Both the position numbers and the translations under genes were made by a program. 64,000 bases of DNA from DASQBT01 sp049578545 (GTDB lineage Bacteria; Pseudomonadota; Gammaproteobacteria; Burkholderiales; Thiobacillaceae), in contig JBAUMF010000012.1 in assembly GCA_049578545.1 (NCBI GenBank), positions 27,385 to 91,384 of the forward strand, in the 5' to 3' direction. Shown here one piece after another: positions 9,141 through 16,914 of this stretch (position 1 is its first letter; each line of letters starts with the position of its first letter). The notes under the pieces were generated by a model. It was not told the DNA's origin. It saw only the letters and a list, made by a program, of their open reading frames with translations, and ran no database searches.

Positions 9141-11429
9141 ATGAAAAACCGAGTCCATTTTACCCAGCTAGTAGTTCGATATAGTGCCTGGCTCTTCATG
9201 ACCCTGTCCCTAGCCTTAGGGATGCAGGCCAGGGCTGAAGGGGTTCCGACGTCGAACGCCGTGATGTCAGTGGATCCGGCAGCCTTGCCAGGCGGCAAGG
9301 TCGTGCTGAGGGTGGGAATGAAAGAAGCCCTCAAGAGCACACCATCCGGTTTTTCTGTTGGGAACCCTCCACGCATTGCGCTCGATTTGACAGATACCGG
9401 CAATGGTCTGGGCAAGAATACGATTGAAGCAAACCTGGGTCCCTTAACCAGCGTCAACGTAATCCAGGCGGGCAATCGTACGCGTCTGGTATTGAATCTG
9501 AATCGGTCGGTCGAGTACGAAGCCAAGCTCGATGGTAAATACCTGATCATATCTTTGGGAAGCAATTCGGCCGCTACAGCAGCACCGGTTAACGCATCGG
9601 CGCAGTTCGCCGAGGCCGCGCCTGCGGCTGCCCACCATGCAATTCGTGATATTGATTTCCGTCGTGGCCCGAATGGTGAGGGTCGCATTGTGACCACATT
9701 GGCGGATGCGCAGACCGGGATCAACATTCGGCAGCAGGCGAAGGGCATAACCGTCGATTTCATTGACACCGAGCTTCCCAAGGCCCTCCAGCGGCGGCTG
9801 GATGTTGCTGATTTTGCGACGCCCGTAAGAATTGTTGAAAGCTATGCGCTGGGTGATAGCACCCGTATGGTCATCGAGCCCCAGGGTGGCTGGGAGTATT
9901 CTGCCTATCAGACGGACAATCAGTTTGTCGTGGAGGTCAAGCCCTCTTCCGACGGTGAGAAAAAAACGCCGGATGGAAAAATCAAGTACACAGGCGAAAA
10001 ACTATCTCTCAACTTCCAGAACGTTGAGGTTCGCTCTGTGCTGCAAGTGATTGCCGATTTTACCGGCCTGAATATCGTTGCCAGCGATACAGTCAATGGC
10101 AATCTGACTTTGCGCCTCAAGGACGTGCCCTGGGATCAGGCGCTGGACCTGATCCTGCAAACCAAGGGTCTGGACAAACGGGTCAACGGTAACATTATCT
10201 GGATTGCACCCAAGGATGAGCTGCTCGCCAAGGAGAAGCTGGAATTTGAGGCCAAATCGGCGATTGCTGAGCTGGAGCCTTTGGTTACGGAATATATCCC
10301 GCTCAATTACCTGCGCGCTGATGAAGCCCAGGCACTTCTATACGGTTTCACGGGTGGGTCTTCTTCCCAAGGTGCAACAAGTGGCAAGGCAACCTGCTCA
10401 ACCCAGGCCGAAGGCGTCGGCGGCACGGCCGGAACCCAGAGTTCCCAGCAAAGCCAGGGGCAAAGCAATCAGTCAATCCTCTCCAAACGCGGGCGTGCAA
10501 CGTATGAGCTGAAGACCAATACGCTGATCATCAACGACACGGCCAAGAAGATTGATGAAGTTCGTCAACTGCTGGCCAAGCTGGATGTCCCTGCGCGCCA
10601 GGTCATGATTGAGGCGCGGATCGTCCTCGCGGATGAGTCGTTTTCGCGACAGCTGGGTGCCCGCCTAGGGGTTGGGATTGGCGGCACATTCAGAGTGGGG
10701 AACAGCAGTCAGAATGGAATCGGATTGGGCTCCACCCTGGGAAATTCGCAAACGATTGCCAATCCTCTCAATAATGGGGGTAGCAGCGCAATTGGTCCTT
10801 CATTCAGTAATGTCAATTTGCCTGCCCCAGTTACCAGCTCAAACCTTTCACCCGCCACATTGGGTTTGACCCTGCTCAATGTCGGCTCCGGTAACCTGAT
10901 CAGTCTCGAACTTCAGGCTATGGAGGCGGATCTACAAGGCAAGGTGCTTTCCAATCCACGGGTGGTTACCTCCAATCAAAAACCAGCGGTCATTCTCCAG
11001 GGGACGCAGATTCCCTATACCACCCTTCAGGTTGCCAGCGGCATTCCCACCTATACGGTGACGTTCAAGGATGCCTTGCTGTGTCTGCTGGTCGACCCGC
11101 AGATCCTGAACAATGATTCAATCGTCATGACGGTGGAAATACAAAAGGACACCGAGGGGGCTCTTGTGGTGGTTCCGGGAGGTGGCTCGGTTCCAGGCAT
11201 TGACACCAAGCGGGTCAAGACGCAGGTTCGTGTGAAAAACGGCGAAACCGCAGTGTTGGGCGGCGTCTATGAAACGGTGACCCGCGATGACTACAACAAG
11301 GTACCTTTCCTCGGGGATTTGCCATTCCTTGGCAACCTGTTCAAGAACAATAATAAGGAAACCGCGAAAACCGAACTGCTGATCTTCCTGACTCCGCGCA
11401 TTCTTGATGACCGCATGAGTCTGAGGTAA
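9141..11429 (+). CDS. pilQ: Type IV pilus secretin PilQ
   Basis: Outer-membrane secretin through which the pilus passes. From the ATG (GAGGCG upstream; an in-frame GTG 15 bases earlier is less likely) it encodes 762 residues: signal peptide ending near MQARAEG, two AMIN domains (about 40-130 and 160-250), an STN/N0 domain with LSLNFQNVEVRSVLQVIADF, an N1 domain split by a Ser/Gln/Gly-rich insertion (about 410-450) that carries a lone Cys, and the secretin core with VLSNPRVVTSNQKPAVI and a C-terminal TELLIFLTPRIL. Last pil gene of the operon; aroK follows after about 30 bases. Confidence 0.95.
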   Translation: MKNRVHFTQLVVRYSAWLFMTLSLALGMQARAEGVPTSNAVMSVDPAALPGGKVVLRVGMKEALKSTPSGFSVGNPPRIALDLTDTGNGLGKNTIEANLGPLTSVNVIQAGNRTRLVLNLNRSVEYEAKLDGKYLIISLGSNSAATAAPVNASAQFAEAAPAAAHHAIRDIDFRRGPNGEGRIVTTLADAQTGINIRQQAKGITVDFIDTELPKALQRRLDVADFATPVRIVESYALGDSTRMVIEPQGGWEYSAYQTDNQFVVEVKPSSDGEKKTPDGKIKYTGEKLSLNFQNVEVRSVLQVIADFTGLNIVASDTVNGNLTLRLKDVPWDQALDLILQTKGLDKRVNGNIIWIAPKDELLAKEKLEFEAKSAIAELEPLVTEYIPLNYLRADEAQALLYGFTGGSSSQGATSGKATCSTQAEGVGGTAGTQSSQQSQGQSNQSILSKRGRATYELKTNTLIINDTAKKIDEVRQLLAKLDVPARQVMIEARIVLADESFSRQLGARLGVGIGGTFRVGNSSQNGIGLGSTLGNSQTIANPLNNGGSSAIGPSFSNVNLPAPVTSSNLSPATLGLTLLNVGSGNLISLELQAMEADLQGKVLSNPRVVTSNQKPAVILQGTQIPYTTLQVASGIPTYTVTFKDALLCLLVDPQILNNDSIVMTVEIQKDTEGALVVVPGGGSVPGIDTKRVKTQVRVKNGETAVLGGVYETVTRDDYNKVPFLGDLPFLGNLFKNNNKETAKTELLIFLTPRILDDRMSLR

Positions 11430-11462
11430 AACCTGGCAGCCCATGTCCGCTACAATGCGGGC

Positions 11463-12020
11463 ATGGGCAAGCATGACAATATCTTTCTGGTCGGTTTGAT
11501 GGGGGCGGGCAAGACCACCATCGGAAAGAGTCTGGCCAGGCAACTCGAGAAAACCTTCTATGATTCCGACTATGTGCTGGAACAGCGCACGGGCGTTCGC
11601 ATACCCGTCATATTTGAGATTGAGGGTGAAGCCGGTTTCCGCAAAAGGGAAGAGGAGGCCCTGGAGGGATTGACGTGCCGCGACAATATCGTGCTTGCAA
11701 CCGGGGGCGGAGCGGTGTTGGCCGCAAGCAATCGGGAGAAACTGAAGGCTCGGGGCACGGTGGTTTACCTTCATGGCCGCCCGGAGGATCTCTGCCAGCG
11801 CACACGCCACGACAAGAACCGCCCACTGTTGCAAACAGAAAATCGCATGCAAAAGCTAAAGGACCTTTACCAGGTTAGGGACCCCCTTTATCGGGAAGTC
11901 GCGGACATTGTCGTGGACACCGGTCGGCAGAGTATTCAAAGCCTGACAGAGAAACTGAAACGCCAGCTTGTTGACCTGGGTTATGCTGGCAAAGGTGAGA
12001 CCAGCCCTGAGCAGATCTAG
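11463..12020 (+). CDS. aroK: Shikimate kinase
   Basis: Phosphorylates shikimate in aromatic amino-acid synthesis. The 185-residue protein has the Walker A loop GLMGAGKTTIGKSLA, the shikimate-binding DSD motif (FYDSDYVLEQRTG), FRKREE, and GGGAV. It sits behind pilQ as in most beta- and gammaproteobacteria, but the usual downstream aroB is absent here: the next gene starts inside the last codons of aroK and encodes a beta-helix protein. The aroB gene must be elsewhere. Confidence 0.95.
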   Translation: MGKHDNIFLVGLMGAGKTTIGKSLARQLEKTFYDSDYVLEQRTGVRIPVIFEIEGEAGFRKREEEALEGLTCRDNIVLATGGGAVLAASNREKLKARGTVVYLHGRPEDLCQRTRHDKNRPLLQTENRMQKLKDLYQVRDPLYREVADIVVDTGRQSIQSLTEKLKRQLVDLGYAGKGETSPEQI

Positions 12021-13320
12021 GCTTAATTCAATCGCCATTGCCAGTTTGCTGGCATTGGCAATCTTGATCCGGCCGGGTTATGTCAAGGCCCGCATCATTC
12101 TGGCCGGTCCGGAGGCTTACTTGCCGGCACTCCATGCCCTTCACGCGGGCGACACACTTCAACTTGCTCCAGGTGTCTACCTCAAAGGCCTGCCCATTCA
12201 TGGATTGCGAGGTGGGCCAACTCAGCCCATCATTATTACCGGACCGGAAGATGGAACCGTTGCCCAGTTCCTGGCGCAATCGGGGGCCAACACCATCAGC
12301 CTGGTGGATGCGGCGTATATTGTCATCCGCAACCTTACTCTGGATGGGAGGAATCTCCCCGTCGACGGGGTGAAGGCGGAAGGGCATAGCCGATACACCC
12401 ATGACATCACCCTGGAAAACCTGCATATCATTGGCCATGGCAACAACCAGCAGATCGTGGGCATATCAACCAAATGCCCGTCATGGAACTGGGTGATCCG
12501 TGGCAACACGATCGAGGGCGCAGGGACCGGCATTTACCTCGGAAATTCAGACGGTTCGGCGCCATTCTGGGCGGGGCTGGTTGAATCCAATCTGGTGGTG
12601 GACAGCATCGGCTATGATCTCCAGATCAAACATCAAAAGCCCAGACCCGCCCTTGAGGAAGCGCCAACCGGGCCAGCGGTAACCGTCGTTCGCAACAATC
12701 TGTTCGGCAAGTCCCGCAATGCATCCGTCGGTGTGATGGCCAGGCCCAACATGCTGCTGGGCCACTGGCCGCTCGAAGGGCCGGGCGCAGATGACCGCTA
12801 TCTCGTCTATGGCAACTACTTCGTCGATAATGCGACTGAGGCCTTGTTTCAGGCAGAAGGCAGGGTGGCGCTTTACAACAACGTCTTCATCAATCCTTTT
12901 GGGGATGCCGTGCATATCCAGCCGCACAACGACATACCGCGCGATATGGATATTTTTTACAACACGGTGCTGGCGCGGGATGCGGGTATCGTCGTCCGGC
13001 AGAAGCCATCCACAGGTGAGGCTTTTTCGCAAAGGGTTGAGGCCAATCTCGTTGCCGCCAGCCGACCCATTCAGGGTGGTGAAGCGGCGCACAATGCCAC
13101 CCTGTCCTTTCAGGAAGCTCTGGACAAGCAGTACCCGGCAACTCAACTTACCCAAGCGCTAGCGAACAGTGGCCATGTCAGGGAAAGAGTACCCCAGGCA
13201 GCCTGGGCCAACTTTGCTTTTTATCCGGACTGGAATTTGGGTCGCAACAACCCGGCGCAGCTTGGCGCGTGGGGAAACCAAGTCAACGCGAACTTTGAAG
13301 CCTATATCAATGGACGCTGA
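11983..13320 (+). CDS. Secreted right-handed parallel beta-helix protein
   Basis: Predicted exported protein of about 445 residues. An N-terminal hydrophobic segment (SIAIASLLALAILI) ends in a plausible cleavage site after YVKA. The body is a string of short strands with Asn-rich turns (IVIRNLTLDGRN, WVIRGNTIEGAGTGIYLGNSDG, TVVRNNLFG, VALYNNVFINPFGDAVHIQPHND), which is the pectate-lyase-like parallel beta-helix pattern often found in polysaccharide-modifying enzymes. The ATG chosen overlaps aroK by 38 bases; a GTG at 11995 is an alternative. The next gene overlaps its stop. A role in processing the exopolysaccharide is inferred from position only. Confidence 0.75.
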   Translation: MLAKVRPALSRSRLNSIAIASLLALAILIRPGYVKARIILAGPEAYLPALHALHAGDTLQLAPGVYLKGLPIHGLRGGPTQPIIITGPEDGTVAQFLAQSGANTISLVDAAYIVIRNLTLDGRNLPVDGVKAEGHSRYTHDITLENLHIIGHGNNQQIVGISTKCPSWNWVIRGNTIEGAGTGIYLGNSDGSAPFWAGLVESNLVVDSIGYDLQIKHQKPRPALEEAPTGPAVTVVRNNLFGKSRNASVGVMARPNMLLGHWPLEGPGADDRYLVYGNYFVDNATEALFQAEGRVALYNNVFINPFGDAVHIQPHNDIPRDMDIFYNTVLARDAGIVVRQKPSTGEAFSQRVEANLVAASRPIQGGEAAHNATLSFQEALDKQYPATQLTQALANSGHVRERVPQAAWANFAFYPDWNLGRNNPAQLGAWGNQVNANFEAYINGR

Positions 13321-14794
13321 CGTGATACCAGCCAATCCCGGCGCCAGGCAAGCAGACTTGCATGATGTCCGTCGAACTCTGTCTTTTGTCGCCCTGTTCT
13401 ATCTGGTATTCGTCATATACGGCAGTCTGGTTCCGCTGCACTTTCATTACCAGCCGTGGGATAAGGCTGTCGCATACTTTCGAACCATTCCCTACCTGAA
13501 TCTGGGGATCGGTTCACGAGCTGACTGGGTGGCCAACATCCTGCTGTTCATTCCCCTCGCATTTCTTTGGCTCGGTGTCCTGTGGCCGCGCGGATTCCTG
13601 GGCAGATTCCTGGCTACAGTCGCTGTGCTGGCCGCAGGCTTCGCACTGAGCGTAGGGATTGAGTTCACGCAAATATTTTTCCCTCCACGCACCGTGTCCA
13701 TTAACGACATCATCGCCGAAAGCCTGGGTACCCTCATTGGTGTAGTGGGATGGTGGGCGTTCGGCGCAAGGCTTTCGAGCTGGTATGTCGACTGGAGGCG
13801 CATCAAGGAACCAACGACATTTGCCGAGCGCCTCGCGTGGGCCTATGTCGCGGGGATTTACGTTTATGGCGTGCTTCCATTGGATCTCACAATCAGCGCA
13901 GTCGAGGTTTTTCACAAATGGCGCGAGGGCAAACTGATCCTGATCCCGTTTGCAGGTCTGCCACCGGAAGCCGGCCTGGCGCTTTTTAACGTGACGATGG
14001 ATGCGCTGATGTGGACACCCGCTGCATTCCTCTGGCGGATCAGCGGAAAACGCAGCAGCTTGAAAGTGTGGGGGATGGTGGTCGGCGGCGCAGCATTGCT
14101 GGAATTTCTGCAATTGTTTGTGTATTCCCGGGTTACCGATGTCACCGAGGTGATCACCGCTGCTCTCGGCGGGGCGATAGGCGTTTTTCTGGGAGTGAAC
14201 TTTGGTGCCGGCGTACGGCCAAGTAGTGAAGTAGGAAGAACAACGGCCACGTCGGATATCATTAGAACGTGGTTGCCGCTTGCGCTTGCCATGTTGTGGG
14301 TGTGTGGCCTGGCCGCATTGTTCTGGTACCCCTTCCATTTCCGGACGGATGGCGCGTTCCTGCATGAGCGTCTGCACAACCTGATGACGCGTGTCCCGTT
14401 TGAAGCCTACTACTTCGGTACCGAGTACCGTGCCGCGACGGAGGTATTGCACAAGGTGCTTTTTTTCATCCCGCTGGGCGCACTGCTTGCCTGGTTCGTC
14501 TCTCAACTGCGCTGGACCTGGCGTGGCTTTGCGACGTTTCTGTCTTTGCTGTTGATTGCGGGTACGGCTCTGGCGATTGATCTGGGTCGGCTCGCCCTGC
14601 CGGAGAAGAATCCGGACAGTATCGATATCGTCCTGCAGGGGCTGGGTGGCCTCATGGGTTTTTTCATTATCAGAGTCGTTCTTTCCCGCAGGTTGCTGGC
14701 TGTGAACTCTGGAAGGGCTGCCTTATCGTCGAATGGCAAACGGCACACCCGCCCCACGCGACGAGTGATGGATGGGACAAGCGGCAAGGCATGA
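13310..14794 (+). CDS. VanZ-like multi-pass membrane protein
   Basis: A 494-residue inner-membrane protein with around ten to twelve helices and repeated VanZ-type units: NILLFIPLAFLWLGVL with IEFTQIFFPPRTVSINDII, then a second with LEFLQLFVYSRVTDVTEVI, and a third with HKVLFFIPLGALLAWF and NPDSIDIVLQGLGG. VanZ-family proteins occur frequently in exopolysaccharide and exosortase loci but their biochemical role is not established. The ATG at 13310 overlaps the stop of the preceding gene, and the O-ligase gene follows after about 25 bases. Confidence 0.82.
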   Translation: MDADVIPANPGARQADLHDVRRTLSFVALFYLVFVIYGSLVPLHFHYQPWDKAVAYFRTIPYLNLGIGSRADWVANILLFIPLAFLWLGVLWPRGFLGRFLATVAVLAAGFALSVGIEFTQIFFPPRTVSINDIIAESLGTLIGVVGWWAFGARLSSWYVDWRRIKEPTTFAERLAWAYVAGIYVYGVLPLDLTISAVEVFHKWREGKLILIPFAGLPPEAGLALFNVTMDALMWTPAAFLWRISGKRSSLKVWGMVVGGAALLEFLQLFVYSRVTDVTEVITAALGGAIGVFLGVNFGAGVRPSSEVGRTTATSDIIRTWLPLALAMLWVCGLAALFWYPFHFRTDGAFLHERLHNLMTRVPFEAYYFGTEYRAATEVLHKVLFFIPLGALLAWFVSQLRWTWRGFATFLSLLLIAGTALAIDLGRLALPEKNPDSIDIVLQGLGGLMGFFIIRVVLSRRLLAVNSGRAALSSNGKRHTRPTRRVMDGTSGKA

Positions 14795-14819
14795 TGACGA
14801 CCATTCATAGAGTCTGCGT

Positions 14820-16133
14820 ATGCACGATGTAACCGCTTACATCATGCTGTTGGCCCTGGCTGTAATGGCCTGGCGGGAGCCCTGGATGGGTTTGCTGGGT
14901 TTGGCAATGCTCAACGTCGTTCACCCCCAGGGGGCGGGCAACGGCGAAGCCGCGGCTCTTCCAGCCTATTCCATTCTGCTTGGTATCACGTTGGTTTCGG
15001 CCACCTATGCCTGGTTGCGCAAGCGCCTTGAACCAGTGCTTTTCTGGGATTGGCGTCTTCTGGTTCTATTCTTGTTGCTGGGGCAGTTTGCCTTGACCAC
15101 CTGGTTGGGCGTGAACCCTTGGGCGGCATGGGCCAAGTTGGCCAGTGTGGGAAAGATGTTCATTCCGCTGATCCTCATGACCGTGTTGATCGACAGCAGG
15201 GAAAAGCTTCGACTCTTGCTCATGGTGATGGCTGGATCGGTCGCACTGGTTGCAGTGAAAGGGGGCTATTGGGCGCTGATTACCGGTTTTCGGGACCGGG
15301 TTTACGGTGCGCCCGGCAGTGAAATGGCGGGTAACAATGAATTTGCGATCGCGGTGACTATGGCGATTCCGCTGCTGTTTCTATGGCGGGACGAAGCTAA
15401 CGACCGTGCGCTACGCGCGGTATTGGTGGCTGCTATCGTGCTGTGCTTTGGCGCTGCATTATCTTCGTGGTCGCGTGGTGGGTTCCTCAGCCTGAGTGCG
15501 ATGAGCCTGCTTTTGATCTGGCACTACCGGCGCAAGGGCGCACCGCTGGTGCTTCTGATACTCGGGTTGGCGGCAATCGCGTTGTTGTTCCCGGAGGGCT
15601 GGATTGCGCGGATGACAGGTATGGGTCAGTATCAAACTGACGAGTCCGCCGTGGGGAGGCTGGAAGTCTGGCAAAACGGTTGGAAATATATGCTGGCCCA
15701 CCCCTGGCTGGGTGGCGGCTTTGAAAGCTGGATCTTTGTCTCCCTGCGAGAAGGCATGCGTGACTGGCACAATGCCTACATCAAGATGGGGGTCGAGCAT
15801 GGTTTTCCGGGCTTGTTGCTTTGGCTGGCGCTCTTGGCCGGCACATATGTGAGCCTAACCCGCATGATCACGCGGGCGAAACTCTGGCGTCTGGATTGGG
15901 CCCAGCGCTGGGCCGCCATGTTGCGGGCCTCACTCGTCGCTTATGGGGTCGGAGCAGTTTTCCTCGGAATTGCCTACTGGGAACTGCTTTACTGGCTGTT
16001 GATGGCAAGCGCACTTGCCACACGCTTTGCCGTTCGGGAGCAGCGCAGCCTGCTTGGGGCTCAACGCGACAAGGGGCAAGGTTTTGACCAACGGCGCCAT
16101 ATGGAATTGGCGTTGGGCGAGCAGGCAAGGTGA
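14820..16133 (+). CDS. O-glycosylation ligase / O-antigen ligase-like protein, exosortase A associated
   Basis: A 437-residue polytopic protein with ten or more helices and a Wzy_C-type periplasmic loop region (SWSRGGFLSLSAMSLLLIW, then VGRLEVWQNGWKYMLAHPWLGGGFE and REGMRDWHNAYIKMGVEHGF). The N-terminal MAWREPWMGLLGLAMLNVVH stretch, with Trp- and His-Pro-rich surroundings, matches the subgroup of putative O-glycosylation ligases that co-occur with exosortase A. Expected to join glycan to lipid or protein acceptors on the periplasmic face. It lies between the VanZ-like gene and a PEP-CTERM gene. Confidence 0.85.
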   Translation: MHDVTAYIMLLALAVMAWREPWMGLLGLAMLNVVHPQGAGNGEAAALPAYSILLGITLVSATYAWLRKRLEPVLFWDWRLLVLFLLLGQFALTTWLGVNPWAAWAKLASVGKMFIPLILMTVLIDSREKLRLLLMVMAGSVALVAVKGGYWALITGFRDRVYGAPGSEMAGNNEFAIAVTMAIPLLFLWRDEANDRALRAVLVAAIVLCFGAALSSWSRGGFLSLSAMSLLLIWHYRRKGAPLVLLILGLAAIALLFPEGWIARMTGMGQYQTDESAVGRLEVWQNGWKYMLAHPWLGGGFESWIFVSLREGMRDWHNAYIKMGVEHGFPGLLLWLALLAGTYVSLTRMITRAKLWRLDWAQRWAAMLRASLVAYGVGAVFLGIAYWELLYWLLMASALATRFAVREQRSLLGAQRDKGQGFDQRRHMELALGEQAR

Positions 16134-16217
16134 AGACTGTCGGAAAATTTTACGGATTAGCTGGCAAGATATGCGTGCCAAGGCCTATCATCCTGTTTAC
16201 GAAACGAAAATTGTCGC

Positions 16218-16233
16218 GGGCGTGGAAATTGCT
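16218..16233 (+). promoter_or_regulatory. Candidate sigma-54 promoter upstream of a PEP-CTERM gene
   Basis: The sequence GGGCGTGGAAATTGCT has GG and GC dinucleotides 10 bases apart. The -12 half (TTGCT) matches the consensus completely; the -24 half (GGGCG) matches GG and C only. It lies about 57 bases before the ATG of the following PEP-CTERM gene, in a short AT-rich intergenic region. One of four such sites in the window; assignment is by eye. Confidence 0.5.
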
Positions 16234-16289
16234 TTAATTAATTGAGATCAGAATATTTTCCCTCTCGATAGGGGGATGTGGAGAAAATC

Positions 16290-16901
16290 ATGTTGGGTTT
16301 CTTTCAGAAGAGCGCACTTGGGCTGGTTGCGGCCGCGGGGCTGATGATGGCGGGCAACGCCTTCGCAGCCAGTTACTTCATCATTCTGAAGGATAATGCC
16401 AGTAATAATATCGGCTGCGCCAGCGGCGGGTTTTCTTTTACGAAGACCAGTGCCGGGACCTTCCCCACCGGTGGAGCTTCGGTCATGCTCGGGCGCTGCA
16501 CCTTCGTTCCTGGCATCGCCAACGGCACGTACAGCCCGGGCAACCTGAGCGTGGTGGTACAGGACATCACCACTCCACAGCCTCAGGGGCCTAATGTTGA
16601 AGGGCTGACCGGCACCCTGCAGTTCACCACCACCGCGGCGGGTGACTGCGATGGAACCGGTACTTCAACTCTTCCCAAGACTTACACTATCACGTTCAGT
16701 TATGGTGGCACTCCGAATCCCGCTTCGCGCACCTACAGCATTGCGTGTGCGGGACCTGGCAATCCACTACCTCCAGTTACCGGTGTCTATGATGCGCGCA
16801 ACACCGCAAGCTTGCCGGAACCCGAAACGCTGCTATTGATGCTGGCTGGCCTCGCTGGCTACGGGCTGGTGATGCGGCGCCGGCGCAAGCTTCACGCCTG
16901 A
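16290..16901 (+). CDS. PEP-CTERM sorting domain protein (small secreted surface protein)
   Basis: Exported protein of 203 residues with a Sec signal peptide (FQKSALGLVAAAGLMMAGNA, cleavage likely after AFA) and a C-terminal sorting signal PEPETLLLMLAGLAGYGLV followed by an Arg-rich tail, the tripartite tag recognised by exosortases. The mature region is Gly/Thr/Pro-rich with four Cys residues that could form disulphides. The ATG has GGAG seven bases upstream; an in-frame GTG 12 bases earlier would cover that ribosome-binding site. Proposed substrate of the exosortase pathway whose kinase and ligases are encoded around it; the exosortase itself is not in this window. Confidence 0.9.
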   Translation: MLGFFQKSALGLVAAAGLMMAGNAFAASYFIILKDNASNNIGCASGGFSFTKTSAGTFPTGGASVMLGRCTFVPGIANGTYSPGNLSVVVQDITTPQPQGPNVEGLTGTLQFTTTAAGDCDGTGTSTLPKTYTITFSYGGTPNPASRTYSIACAGPGNPLPPVTGVYDARNTASLPEPETLLLMLAGLAGYGLVMRRRRKLHA

Positions 16902-16914
16902 TCGGTCTTCTCTA

